This document shows, one piece after another, positions 24,808 through 33,741 of a DNA stretch of 57,500 bases. Each line of letters opens with the position of its first letter. Position 1 is the stretch's first letter. The stretch comes from Microvirga sp. 17 mud 1-3 (GTDB lineage Bacteria > Pseudomonadota > Alphaproteobacteria > Rhizobiales > Beijerinckiaceae): NCBI RefSeq assembly GCF_003151255.1, contig NZ_CP029481.1:3780001-3837500 (forward strand), read 5' to 3'. The notes below the pieces were generated by a model. That model worked only from the letters and a program-made list of their open reading frames with translations. It did not search any database and had not been told where the DNA came from. A program made the translations under genes and the position numbers.

Positions 24808-26406
24808 TCAAGCGGCCTTGCGAACCGAGCGGAACGTTTCGTTCACGCCGATTGCGGTCGAGGTGATATTCTTGAACTTCGGATTGTAGATCGTCGGGAA
24901 GTCCACCTCGACGAGCCAGGCCATCGGCACTTCCTCGACGAGGATTTTCTGGACCTTCGAATAGGCAGCCTGGCGATCCTTGTCGGCCACGCTGCGCGCA
25001 CCCGCCGCAAAGGCCTCGTCGACCTCGGGGTTCGAGTAGCCGGTGCAGTTCGAATAGGCGAGGCCCTGCTTGATATTGCTGGACAGGAAGAACCGAGCGA
25101 CGCCCAGAGCCGGATCGCCATACTGATAGGGATAGTTCGAGGTCATCTCGAAGTCCCAGTTGCCATAGCGCTGTGTCCAGGAGGCCGGATCCGACGGCTC
25201 GATCTCGACACGAATGCCGATCAGCGCGAGCTGCTGCTGCACCAGTTCGGCAAAGCGCGCCCAGGTCTCTCCCCACGGCAGGCGCATGAATTTGACGGTG
25301 CGGCGCACGCCGTCCGCGCCCGGTTTCAGACCCATCTCGTCCAGCAGAGCTTTCGCCTTGTCGAGATTGTAATCGTAAGCCTTTACATCCGGCTCGTAGA
25401 AGCGGGTGCGATAGCTCACCGGCCCCGTCGCAGGCTTGCCCAGGCCGAAGAAGATCATGTCCGTGAAGAGCTGCTTGTCCAGCGCGTAGCAGATCGCTTG
25501 GCGGAAGCGCACGTCGTTGAAGGGCGCGACGCGGGTGTTGAACTCGATCCGGGCGACCGGCGCCATCAGTTCATAGCCCTTGGTCTCAAGGGCCAGATGG
25601 GGCAGGCTCGCAATGCGCTTCACATCGAACATTTCGATATCGAAGGAGCTCGACAGGTCCGCCGTGCCCTGCTCCAGCGCCACCGCGCGCGAGGCACCGT
25701 CGGGCAGGATGTGGAAGATCAGCTCGTCGAGATGCGGCTCACCCTGGCCATGGTAATCGGGGTTTTTCTCCAGCCGGATGAACGAGCCGCGGCGCCATTC
25801 GGCGAGCTTGAACGGGCCCGTGCCGATCGGGGTATTGTTGGCCGGATTGGTACGGAAGTTGGTGCCCTTGTAGAGATGGGCGGGGATCATCGGAGCCGAC
25901 GAGAATTCGAAAGCCATAATGAAGGGGCCAAAAGGCTCGCGCAGGGTGAAGCGCACGGTATGGGCGTCAAGCGCTTCGATGCTTTTGCAATAGCCGAAGT
26001 TCACTCGGGCGCGGGCATGCATCTCCGTGAGGAAATCCTTGCAGGTGAAGACGACGTCTTCGGCCGTGAAGGGCTTTCCGTCATGCCATTTGGCATTCTC
26101 AACCAGATGGAAGGTGTAGACGAGACCGTCATCCGAAATCTCCCAGCTTTTTGCCAGGCCCGGCTTCGGCTTGAAGTCGAAATCATAGGTCAGCAGACCT
26201 TCGTACATCTTGCCGCAGACCAGCTGAACCTGGGCATTCTGCTCGAGTCCGATGAAGAGCGTCGCGGGCTCAGGATTGCAGATGATGTTCATCGCATTGC
26301 GGCCGCCCGCCTGGCCCCAGGCCATCTGAGGCAGGAAGGAGGCCATCACCCCCACGGCGGTGCCGGCTTTCAGCAGGGCCCGGCGTGTCGGTTGGAACTG
26401 GGTCAT
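24808..26406 (-). CDS. Periplasmic solute-binding protein, SBP family 5, Tat-exported
   Basis: This 532-residue family 5 binding protein has a twin-arginine signal (TRRALLKAG at about 7-15, hydrophobic core to QMAWGQAG), unlike the Sec signals of its homologues at 5517 and 42239. It has FHLVENAKWHDGKPFTAEDV and GTGPFKLAEWRRG, the usual family motifs. Tat export implies folding before secretion, perhaps with a cofactor, or simply a lineage habit. The gene lies 29 nt after the fused ATPase gene and 88 nt before the hydrolase gene in one operon. Ligand unknown. Confidence 0.93.
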   Translation of the reverse strand: MTQFQPTRRALLKAGTAVGVMASFLPQMAWGQAGGRNAMNIICNPEPATLFIGLEQNAQVQLVCGKMYEGLLTYDFDFKPKPGLAKSWEISDDGLVYTFHLVENAKWHDGKPFTAEDVVFTCKDFLTEMHARARVNFGYCKSIEALDAHTVRFTLREPFGPFIMAFEFSSAPMIPAHLYKGTNFRTNPANNTPIGTGPFKLAEWRRGSFIRLEKNPDYHGQGEPHLDELIFHILPDGASRAVALEQGTADLSSSFDIEMFDVKRIASLPHLALETKGYELMAPVARIEFNTRVAPFNDVRFRQAICYALDKQLFTDMIFFGLGKPATGPVSYRTRFYEPDVKAYDYNLDKAKALLDEMGLKPGADGVRRTVKFMRLPWGETWARFAELVQQQLALIGIRVEIEPSDPASWTQRYGNWDFEMTSNYPYQYGDPALGVARFFLSSNIKQGLAYSNCTGYSNPEVDEAFAAGARSVADKDRQAAYSKVQKILVEEVPMAWLVEVDFPTIYNPKFKNITSTAIGVNETFRSVRKAA

Positions 26407-26435
26407 GGATCGGTCCTCTCTGTTCGATTTGGTCT

Positions 26436-28046
26436 TTATGCTGGTTCATGCCAGTGACGCCCTGGCACGGCATCGATCAGGCTACGGGTATAGGCGGCTT
26501 GCGGGTTGCCGAAGACGGCGGAGACTTCGCCTTCCTCGACGATCTTGCCGCGATGCAGAACGATGGCGCGATCGCAGATCTGAGAGGCGACGCGCAAGTC
26601 ATGCGTGATGAAGAGCATCGCCAAATGCATCTCGTCACGGATCTCGCGTAGCAAGTCGAGCACCTGCGCCTGCACCGAGACGTCCAGCGCCGAGACCGCT
26701 TCGTCGGCGATCAGCAGATCAGGTTCGACTGCAAGTGCCCGCGCGATGCCGATCCGCTGGCGCTGTCCACCTGAGAACTCGTGCGGATAGCGCGCGGCGG
26801 CAGCGGGCTCGAGCCCCACGCGGGCCAGCAGCCGGTCCATTCGCGCCTTGGCGATCGCCGGATCTACACCCTGCGCAAGCGGCCCGGTCATGATCGAACG
26901 ACCTACCGTGTGGCGTGGGTTGAGGGACGCGAAGGGGTCTTGGAAGATGATCTGCGCCTTGGCGCGGTAGGCTTTGAGTTCCTCGCCCTTAACATGGGCG
27001 ATATCCTTGCCCCCAAAGAGGATGCGCCCTCCATCGACCGGGAACAGCCGCATGAGGCACTGCCCGATCGTGGACTTGCCCGATCCGGATTCGCCGACGA
27101 GCCCAAGCGTCTCCCCCCTTGCGATAGTGAAGGAGACATTATCCACCGCCACGAACTCGCGCGTGGGCGAGAAGAAGCCACCTTGGGTGTGATAGACCTT
27201 GCGGAGCCCCTCGACCTGAAGCACCGGCTTTTCGACGGTCTCGGGCGCGGGCTCCTCGCGAAAGCGCGGCACGGCGGCGACCAGAGCCTTGGTATAGGGA
27301 TGCTCGGGATGGCTCAGGATCCTCTTGGCCGGTCCCTGCTGGACGATCTCGCCCTTGCGCATCACGACCACGTTGTCGGCGATATCTGCAACGACGCCGA
27401 AGTCGTGGGTGATGAACATCACTCCCATGCCGCGGCTGCGCTGCAGATGGTGGATCAGCGACAGGATCTGCGCCTGGGTGGTCACGTCGAGGGCGGTGGT
27501 CGGCTCGTCGGCGATCAGGATATCGGGCTCCAGCGCCAGCGCCATAGCGATCATGACGCGCTGTCGCTGCCCGCCCGACAGGCGGAACGGGTACCGGTCG
27601 ATCAGGTTCTCGGGGTCGGGCAAGCCCACTGCTTCGAGAAGCGCGAGCACCTTGGTCCGGTGCTCCGCAGCGGGCACGCCATGGGCCTCCATCACCTCGG
27701 CAATCTGCCGGCCGATCTTCATGACCGGGTTGAGCGAGGTCATGGGTTCCTGAAAGATCATCGCAATGCGCGCCCCGCGCAGCTTGCGAAGGGCGGGTTC
27801 GGGCAAGGTCAGCAGATCCTGCCCGTCAAAGAGGATCCGCCCCGACTGCACCTTCAGGCTGTCGGGCGGCAGAAGCCCCATGATGGTGTTCGCGGTGACC
27901 GACTTGCCCGAGCCGGATTCACCAACGATGCACAGGATCTCGCCCCGGTCGAGGGTGACCGAGACATTGTGCACCGCGTGACTGCGATCCCCCGAGGAGG
28001 GCAGAGCCACCGTCAGGCCGCTGATTTCAAGCAGATGCCCGGTCAT
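26436..28046 (-). CDS. Fused DppD-DppF ABC importer ATPase (cluster 3)
   Basis: This single 536-residue polypeptide carries both nucleotide-binding domains. Domain 1 has GESGSGKS (about 39-46), LSGGQRQRV and [11 protein letters not shown]; domain 2 has GESGSGKS (about 325-332), FSGGQRQRI and LIADEAVSALD. Walker B of domain 2 reads ADEA rather than ADEP; the glutamate is kept. The start at 28046 follows AAAGGGCCGCCA and overlaps the dppC stop (ATGA), so a longer in-frame extension is rejected. Fusion removes the need for assembly of two subunits. Confidence 0.93.
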   Translation of the reverse strand: MTGHLLEISGLTVALPSSGDRSHAVHNVSVTLDRGEILCIVGESGSGKSVTANTIMGLLPPDSLKVQSGRILFDGQDLLTLPEPALRKLRGARIAMIFQEPMTSLNPVMKIGRQIAEVMEAHGVPAAEHRTKVLALLEAVGLPDPENLIDRYPFRLSGGQRQRVMIAMALALEPDILIADEPTTALDVTTQAQILSLIHHLQRSRGMGVMFITHDFGVVADIADNVVVMRKGEIVQQGPAKRILSHPEHPYTKALVAAVPRFREEPAPETVEKPVLQVEGLRKVYHTQGGFFSPTREFVAVDNVSFTIARGETLGLVGESGSGKSTIGQCLMRLFPVDGGRILFGGKDIAHVKGEELKAYRAKAQIIFQDPFASLNPRHTVGRSIMTGPLAQGVDPAIAKARMDRLLARVGLEPAAAARYPHEFSGGQRQRIGIARALAVEPDLLIADEAVSALDVSVQAQVLDLLREIRDEMHLAMLFITHDLRVASQICDRAIVLHRGKIVEEGEVSAVFGNPQAAYTRSLIDAVPGRHWHEPA

Positions 28047-28885
28047 TGGCGGCCCTTTCTGGAAAGGCGCGGATTCAGCACGTCGTTGAGCGCATCGCCG
28101 ACAAGGTTCAGGGCCAAGACCACAAGCAGAATCACCATTCCGGGGAAGAAGCTCATCCACCAGGCCTGGCGCAGCACGGTGCGGGCGGCACCGATCATGA
28201 AGCCCCAGCTCATGCGGTTGGGGTCACCCAGGCCAAGGAAGCTGATTGCGGCTTCGGTCAGAATCGCCGAGGCCACCATGAGCGAGGCCATGGCGATCAC
28301 CGGCGAGAGCGTGTTGGGCAGGATTTGCCCCCAGATGATCTGCCAGTTGCTCTGGCCCAACACCTCTGCGGCGCGCACGAATTCGCGGTTGCGCAGGCTG
28401 GCGAACTCGGACCGCACCAGACGCGCGACCGGCGGCCAACTGACGATGCCGATGGCAAGCGTGATCGACAGAATCGAAGGCGACAGGATGGCCACGAGCA
28501 GTAGTGCGAAAACGAATGTCGGGATGGTCTGGAAGAACTCGGTGATACGCATCAGCGCGTCGTCGATCCAGCCGCCATAAAAGCCTGCGAGCATGCCGAA
28601 GAGAAGCCCGAAGATCAGCGCCACCAGTGTGGAGGTCAGTCCGACAAGGATCGAGACCCGCGCCCCATGGATCAGTCCCGTCATGATGTCCCGTCCCATC
28701 ATGTCGGTGCCGAAGAGAAAGCGCGCGTCCTGCATCGGGGGCAGGAAGGGACGGCTCGCCATCTTCCACGGATCGCCCGGTGCAATCAGCGGCGCGAAAA
28801 TGGCTGCGAGCACGGCGAGCAGCAGAATTGTCAACCCGATGAGGGCCTTGGGATTACACAGGAACTGCTTCAGCGACTGGTTCAT
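28043..28885 (-). CDS. Dpp/Opp-type ABC permease, DppC-like (cluster 3)
   Basis: This 280-residue inner-membrane subunit has an N-terminal helix (about 13-33), RFLFGTDMMGRDIMTG (about 51-66), six hydrophobic helices in total, and an EAA loop around RAAEVLGQSNW...HILPNTLS. It overlaps the preceding dppB and the following fused ATPase gene by 4 nt each (ATGA), so translation is coupled along the operon. It forms the channel with DppB. Confidence 0.93.
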   Translation of the reverse strand: MNQSLKQFLCNPKALIGLTILLLAVLAAIFAPLIAPGDPWKMASRPFLPPMQDARFLFGTDMMGRDIMTGLIHGARVSILVGLTSTLVALIFGLLFGMLAGFYGGWIDDALMRITEFFQTIPTFVFALLLVAILSPSILSITLAIGIVSWPPVARLVRSEFASLRNREFVRAAEVLGQSNWQIIWGQILPNTLSPVIAMASLMVASAILTEAAISFLGLGDPNRMSWGFMIGAARTVLRQAWWMSFFPGMVILLVVLALNLVGDALNDVLNPRLSRKGRQ

Positions 28886-29859
28886 GCGCTGGCTCCGATC
28901 CGAGGATCGACCACGCGATAAAGCAGGTCGGTCAGAATATTGAACAGGACGACCATGATCGAGGTGATCAGGAAGACGCCCATCAGCACCTGATAGTCAC
29001 GTTGCACCAGCGCATCGAAGGCAAGGCGCCCGATGCCCGGCCAGCTGAACACCGTCTCGGTCAGGATCGCGCCGCCCACGAGCTGGCCGGCTTGGATCCC
29101 CGCCAACGTGATCACCGGGAGGATTGCGTTGCGCAGCATGTGGCGGCGCAGGATGATGTTTGGCGCAAGTCCTTTGGCCCGAGCTGTGCGCACGAAGTCC
29201 ATGTCGCGCACTTCCAGCATCGAGGCGCGGGTCATCCTGCTGTAGACCGTCATGTAGAACAGTCCCAACGTGAAGGCCGGCAGCACCAGATGATGCGCGA
29301 CATCGAGGACATAGTCCCAACCCTGCAGATTGGCTCCCACGGTGATCATGCCGAAAGCAGGAAACCAGCCCAGCCAGACTGAGAAGAGCAGGATGGACAT
29401 CATGCCGATCCAGAAAAGTGGAGTGGCATAGAAGACCAGCGACAGGATCGACACCACCAGATCCGGCATCTTGCCTGCCTTCGCGGCCGCGATGGACCCG
29501 AGCACGATTCCGGCCAGAAGCGCGAAGATGAAAGCGCTGCCGGTCAGCAGGAGTGTAGCCGGCAGGCGCTCTGCGATCAGGTTCGCGACCGACATGCCCT
29601 GACGATAGGAATAGCCCAGATCGCCCTGCAGGACGTTCCCGACGTAGAAGATGAACTGCCGCCAGACTGGCTCATTCAGCCCGAACTGTTCGCGCAGCTG
29701 CTTCATGAAAATCTCGTCCGCGACGCCGGCCTGACCGGCCATGACCGAGGCCGGGTCGCCAGGCGCCAGACGGATCAGAAGGAAATTCAGCGCCACGATG
29801 GCGAGAATGACGCCGACAGACTTTCCCGCGCGGAGCGCGATCGCGCGCAACAGCTTCAT
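28882..29859 (-). CDS. Dpp/Opp-type ABC permease, DppB-like (cluster 3)
   Basis: This 325-residue permease has the first helix SVGVILAIVALNFLLI, then LAPGDPASVMAG (about 32-43), QFGLNEPVWRQFI, the EAA loop RTARAKGLAPN and the DPRIGASA ending. It is the first gene of the operon DppB-DppC-DppDF-SBP-hydrolase-SDR-SDR-OYE and is divergent from the IclR regulator. The 218-bp gap between them should hold the operon promoter. Confidence 0.93.
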   Translation of the reverse strand: MKLLRAIALRAGKSVGVILAIVALNFLLIRLAPGDPASVMAGQAGVADEIFMKQLREQFGLNEPVWRQFIFYVGNVLQGDLGYSYRQGMSVANLIAERLPATLLLTGSAFIFALLAGIVLGSIAAAKAGKMPDLVVSILSLVFYATPLFWIGMMSILLFSVWLGWFPAFGMITVGANLQGWDYVLDVAHHLVLPAFTLGLFYMTVYSRMTRASMLEVRDMDFVRTARAKGLAPNIILRRHMLRNAILPVITLAGIQAGQLVGGAILTETVFSWPGIGRLAFDALVQRDYQVLMGVFLITSIMVVLFNILTDLLYRVVDPRIGASA

Positions 29860-29977
29860 GACCGGAGCGCGGTCGTGACAGCCGCGTCGCTGGCGGGTCT
29901 GGTGGAGGCCATCAACTCTTCATCCCTCTCATGATCTGCGGATTAGTGTTCTTGCTTGCCGCAACCATCGTATTGGT

Positions 29978-29999
29978 ATACAATTCGTCCGGTTTGTAT
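29978..29999. promoter_or_regulatory. Candidate IclR operator in the divergent region
   Basis: ATACAA (29978-29983) and TTGTAT (29994-29999) form an inverted repeat with a 10-bp spacer, inside a GTATAC-containing AT-rich patch between the dppB and iclR starts. The same arms recur near the cluster-5 regulator (39031 and 39065). Binding is inferred. Confidence 0.4.
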
Positions 30000-30077
30000 T
30001 ATGGCCATCCTAGCATTCGGCCGTTTGCCGTCAATAGGTTTCAGCCCAACTGCGACTTCCAGCTCGAGGAGCCATTC

Positions 30078-30869
30078 TTGAACGACAGCCCCCCAGCCCC
30101 CAAACCGTCGCCCGAAATCGACGACAGGCTTTATCTTCAATCCGTTGCGCGAACCTTCCAGGTGCTGGAGGCCCTTGCAAACGTGCCGAGGCCGCCCTCG
30201 CTGCGTGAGCTGGCACAGCTGTCAGGGCTCGACAAAAGCGCGGTCCAGCGCATTGCCTACACGCTGCAGTGCCTGGGCTACATGGAGCGCGATTCACAGA
30301 GCGGCGGCATCGTTCCGGGGCGCCGTCTGCTCGACCGCAGCTTCGATTATTTGCGCAGCAATCCCCTGATCGCGCAGGTCACGCCGGTTCTGTCGAACCT
30401 GCGCAAGGTGACCGGAGAGCGGGTGGATTTCAGCCTCTTCGATCGGCACACGACGCTGTATGCGCTCCGCATGCAGAGCAAACGCGAGACCTTCTTCGCC
30501 ACGTTGATCGGGCGCAGGATCCCCTCCTTCGCGTCCTCAGGTGGCCGGGCCTGTCTGAGCCATCTGCCCGAAGAAGAGGCCCGGCTGATCATCGAGACCT
30601 CCGACCGCAAGCCCATCACTCCCCGGACCCTGACGGATCCTGATCAGATCATGGCGCGCATCGCGGAAGCGCGCGAGGCAGGCTATGCCTGCGCCCTAGA
30701 GGAGAGCCTTTTGGGCGAGGTCGTGATCGGGGCCGCAGTGCTGGATCAGCAAGGCAGACCAGCAGGTGCTATTCACATTGCCGGATCTCTCGCCGAGTGG
30801 GACGAACAGAGATTCCGGCGCAAGTTCTCGCCCCTGCTTCTCGAGGCGACCCGGGCCCTATCGGGCTGA
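30078..30869 (+). CDS. IclR-family transcription regulator
   Basis: This regulator is 263 residues from a TTG start. A winged helix (about 18-80: VARTFQVLEALA, LRELAQLSGLDKSAVQRIAYTL) is followed by the IclR effector domain (about 95-260: TGERVDFSLFDRHTTLYA, GRRIPSFASSGGRACLSHLPEEE, GYACALEESLLGEVVIGAAVLD). The TTG at 30078 is preferred over the upstream ATG at 29931 because GAGGAG lies 6 nt before it. The upstream 49 codons encode an implausible hydrophobic start and overlap the operator region. Divergent from the importer operon, it probably controls it. The inducer is unknown. Confidence 0.9.
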   Translation: MNDSPPAPKPSPEIDDRLYLQSVARTFQVLEALANVPRPPSLRELAQLSGLDKSAVQRIAYTLQCLGYMERDSQSGGIVPGRRLLDRSFDYLRSNPLIAQVTPVLSNLRKVTGERVDFSLFDRHTTLYALRMQSKRETFFATLIGRRIPSFASSGGRACLSHLPEEEARLIIETSDRKPITPRTLTDPDQIMARIAEAREAGYACALEESLLGEVVIGAAVLDQQGRPAGAIHIAGSLAEWDEQRFRRKFSPLLLEATRALSG

Positions 30870-30886
30870 GGGCCTCGAGGAGCTGA

Positions 30887-30909
30887 CCGGCACGCGATCA
30901 GCGTGCCGG
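30887..30909. terminator. Hairpin between convergent iclR and acylase genes
   Basis: CCGGCACGC (30887-30895) and GCGTGCCGG (30901-30909) form a perfect 9-bp stem with a 5-nt loop, overlapping the last codons of the acylase gene. There is no T-tract on either side, so a bidirectional terminator is likely but not certain. Confidence 0.5.
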
Positions 30910-33267
30910 AAATAGACGCAGCACGGCCTCCGTCCCCTCGTCGATCGCATCGCGCGAAAAGCGCAGCGGGTGGTAAGCGCCCCTACGCCAGTCTTCGGCC
31001 ATGTCGCGGAAATGCAGCGAGGCCGGATCGCCCGACTGACCCGGCAGAGTGACGAACCGGCTGTTGTCCCACGCCCCCACATCCATCACGAGCCGTAAAG
31101 AGGGGCCGGTGATGATGCCGAAATCGCCGGCGCGGTAGGGGGCATAGTTCGGGCTCGAACCGCCACCGCCGACGGGGAGTCGCGGAATCGAGAGCCGTTC
31201 GGCTTGATCCGGGAACAACCGCGCCAGCGGATGCACCAGCGTCAGCGCGTGCAGATCTCCCCACTTCCAGCCTGCGCTGTCCGGCCCGAGCTGCGCCGAG
31301 AGCCCTTCCCAGGCAGCCGCCAGCGTGCCTGCGAGCAGTGCATCACGCTGCGCCGTAGGGTCGGCATCAAACCAGTGCTGCGGTGCTTCGATCACCTCCG
31401 CAATGCTTTGAACATCATAAGGCATCAGCAGCGAATGGACCGCCTCGTCCGCGCCAAAGGCCTTGCCGAGTTGAGGCTTCAGGTAACGGGTAAGCCAGAA
31501 TTCGAACAGGGCGGCCTGCGCGCTGTCGACGGAGGCCCAGCCATTCCAGCCGGATAGAAGGACACGGGCCTTCTCGGCCTCACCCTCCATGGCGGGAAGT
31601 TCGGCCAGAACCGTGCAGATCCGCTTGGCGATCTCGGAATGAACGTCGTTTTGTAACCGGCAGGAGCCATCCAGATCGTGACCTTTTGATTCACCAAGAA
31701 CCGCGTGGATCCGATCGGACCGGCTCCGGTCGAGCCACTCGAAACCGATCGCGGCTCCGGTCTCCTGCCAGCCCTCGGGCAGATTCATCTCGTTCGCGGT
31801 TGCGATGAAACCGCATTCCGGATTTACCTCAACGGGTTGCTCGCCTGGGGCGAGGAATCCGGCCCACTCGTAGCGTCCGTCACCCGGCACAGGCAGCAGT
31901 CCGTTCCAATTCGGCCGGATCGGCACGGCACCCGAGGGATGCCAGGCGATGGTTCCGTCGATGCCTGCAAAGACATGGTTGACTGAAGGCGTGCCCCAGT
32001 TCTCCAGGGCCTTCACATAGCCCGCATAGTCCCGCGCCTGCATGACCTTGAGGCTGGCCATATAGGGCGCCATGCCCGGCTCGGACCACACGGTGCGCAG
32101 CGCGTAGGCACGCCCGCTGCCCGGCTCTTCGGCAATCACCGGGCCATGCTGGGTATATCGCAGGGTCAGCGCAATCGGCTCGTGACCACGGACCTCGAAA
32201 TGCTCGACCTGCTCGCGCATCTCTTCCCAGCCTGCACCATAGCGGTAGCGGTTCGGCGCGGCGGGATCCGTCTCGTAGACGTAGACGTCCTCCTGATCGC
32301 CGCCAAAGATCGTCAGCGAATAGGCAAAGTGCTCGTTATGCCCCAGCGAAATCCCCGGCACGCTGGGTTCGCCCATCCCGATAACGTCGAGCCCGGGCAT
32401 GGTCAGATGCACCATGTAGCGCAGTGATGGCAGCGCATGGGCACGGTGCGGATCCGAGGCCATGATGGGCCGCCCCGTTGCGGTCAGCGCACCAGAGATT
32501 GCCCAGTTGTTTGAACCTTCCGAGTCACCGGCCCGCAGGACATCGCCGAGCGGAGTCACCTTGCGCCAGCGACCGGCCTCGGCGAGGGTGGCGGCAAGTC
32601 GCTCGTGGCTGAAGGTGACGGGCGCTGTGGCCAGCGCGAAGGTGTCCAGCACCGACAGTGGGATGTTGGAGATGTCGAGATCTTCGGCGTGGGTTGGGGA
32701 GACCTTGGGCTCAATCTTACGGCGCAGGGCATCAAGCCGGTCGCCACCTTTTGAGACGACATGGGCACGGATGACTTCGGACAGGCCGTTGCGGGTCAGG
32801 CAATGGCTGCGGATGCGCACTACGTCCTCGGGCCGCCAGCGGGCCGGGCGCGTGCCTAACAGCCCGAACTCTTGGGGTTGGGGGGCCTCGCCAGCTTCGA
32901 TTTGGGCAATGCGGGCATTGATCCCCGCTACGAACGCGGTGCAGATCGCCTCCGAATCTGGTCCGTAGGCGGCCCATTCCGGCTCCATGTCGCCATGATA
33001 GAGAAACAGGCGCGCCGCACGATCCTGCTCCAGATATCCGGGGCCGAAATCGGCGGCCAGAAGGCCCAGACCCCGCTTGCGCCACAGGTCTATCTGCCAG
33101 AGCCGATCACGCGCTGCGTTCCAGCCCTGGGCAAAGAACAGGTCGTCTCTGGTTTCAGCCCGAATGTGAGCTATGCCCTGTCGGTCGATAGCGATTTCGA
33201 CCGGTCGCTCCAGGCCCGACAGCACGAATGAGATGCCAATGTTGTTCTTCTCGGCGTCGTGCCCCAT
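30898..33267 (-). CDS. Penicillin-acylase-family Ntn hydrolase (S45), cytoplasmic
   Basis: This 789-residue protein is synthesised as one chain. The autocatalytic Ntn nucleophile is Ser252 in EGSNNWAISG, so alpha (before) and beta (after) chains would form by cleavage at Gly251-Ser252. The N-terminal GIAHIRAETRDDLFFAQG (about 31-48) and WHPSGAVPIRPNW parts fit the family. The usual N-terminal signal peptide is missing: the start at 33267 follows CAGGGGATCGGG, and even the longer frame has no hydrophobic core. A cytoplasmic location would allow it to deacylate a substrate imported by the adjacent transporter. Candidate substrates are N-acyl amines, glutaryl or cephalosporin-type amides, or acyl-homoserine lactones. 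It is convergent with iclR and transcribed away from the importer operon start. Confidence 0.9.
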   Translation of the reverse strand: MGHDAEKNNIGISFVLSGLERPVEIAIDRQGIAHIRAETRDDLFFAQGWNAARDRLWQIDLWRKRGLGLLAADFGPGYLEQDRAARLFLYHGDMEPEWAAYGPDSEAICTAFVAGINARIAQIEAGEAPQPQEFGLLGTRPARWRPEDVVRIRSHCLTRNGLSEVIRAHVVSKGGDRLDALRRKIEPKVSPTHAEDLDISNIPLSVLDTFALATAPVTFSHERLAATLAEAGRWRKVTPLGDVLRAGDSEGSNNWAISGALTATGRPIMASDPHRAHALPSLRYMVHLTMPGLDVIGMGEPSVPGISLGHNEHFAYSLTIFGGDQEDVYVYETDPAAPNRYRYGAGWEEMREQVEHFEVRGHEPIALTLRYTQHGPVIAEEPGSGRAYALRTVWSEPGMAPYMASLKVMQARDYAGYVKALENWGTPSVNHVFAGIDGTIAWHPSGAVPIRPNWNGLLPVPGDGRYEWAGFLAPGEQPVEVNPECGFIATANEMNLPEGWQETGAAIGFEWLDRSRSDRIHAVLGESKGHDLDGSCRLQNDVHSEIAKRICTVLAELPAMEGEAEKARVLLSGWNGWASVDSAQAALFEFWLTRYLKPQLGKAFGADEAVHSLLMPYDVQSIAEVIEAPQHWFDADPTAQRDALLAGTLAAAWEGLSAQLGPDSAGWKWGDLHALTLVHPLARLFPDQAERLSIPRLPVGGGGSSPNYAPYRAGDFGIITGPSLRLVMDVGAWDNSRFVTLPGQSGDPASLHFRDMAEDWRRGAYHPLRFSRDAIDEGTEAVLRLFPAR

Positions 33268-33661
33268 CCCGATCCCCTGCCCATTCCTGTTTGCTTGAAT
33301 CGCCGTTGACCATGCCGAAGGCATACTCACTAATCAACCCGAGCGCATTGCCAGGAAATACTACCGTCGCTATTTTTGGGACTTAGTTATTGTACAGGGC
33401 CGTGGTGGGGCTGAGCCAAGGACAGACAGGTCATCGCTTCTTGCCATCCTACCCTGCAGGTCTGGCGCACCTTTAGGATTCTGCTCCCGGGCCTGATCGA
33501 CCCTGCCGGGAGCGACGGAAGAGCTTGCAATCCACCGCAGAGCGAGCCGCTCTGCAAAATCGACCGGGACATCAAGGCCCTAACTGATCTCTAGAGCAGG
33601 CTTCACCTCACACGGGACCAGATGCCGGCCACCACGCCGCATCACCGGCGCGAGGAATGGG
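33268..33661. other. Intergenic boundary stretch
   Basis: No gene is supported. The sequence separates the acylase promoter from the rhodanese operon. Short frames are Pro/Ser/Arg-rich and lack ribosome sites. It could contain the decayed end of an earlier gene. Confidence 0.4.
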
Positions 33662-33707
33662 TTGACTTTAAATTAGAAGTCACTAAATAAGACTTATCTA
33701 AATTAAA
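33662..33707 (+). promoter_or_regulatory. Promoter and operator-like inverted repeat of the rhodanese operon
   Basis: TTGACT (33662-33667) is a strong -35. TAAATA (33684-33689) is a -10 candidate at 16 bp. A 41-bp imperfect inverted repeat (left arm TTTAAATTAGAAGTC at 33667-33681, right arm GACTTATCTAAATTAAA at 33691-33707) overlaps the -10, which suits repression by an ArsR/BigR-type regulator, a known partner of rhodanese/TauE operons. The regulator itself is not in the window. Confidence 0.6.
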
Positions 33708-33741
33708 GACCTGTTCCACATTCCCCATGTCAGAGGTGACC

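Noticed and set aside
24685..26457. 590-codon plus-strand frame opposite the binding protein
   Set aside because: Antisense of the family 5 SBP; no ribosome site and no domain.
26781..28580. 599-codon plus-strand frame opposite fused ATPase and permease
   Set aside because: Antisense shadow; crosses two real genes whose motifs are intact on the other strand.
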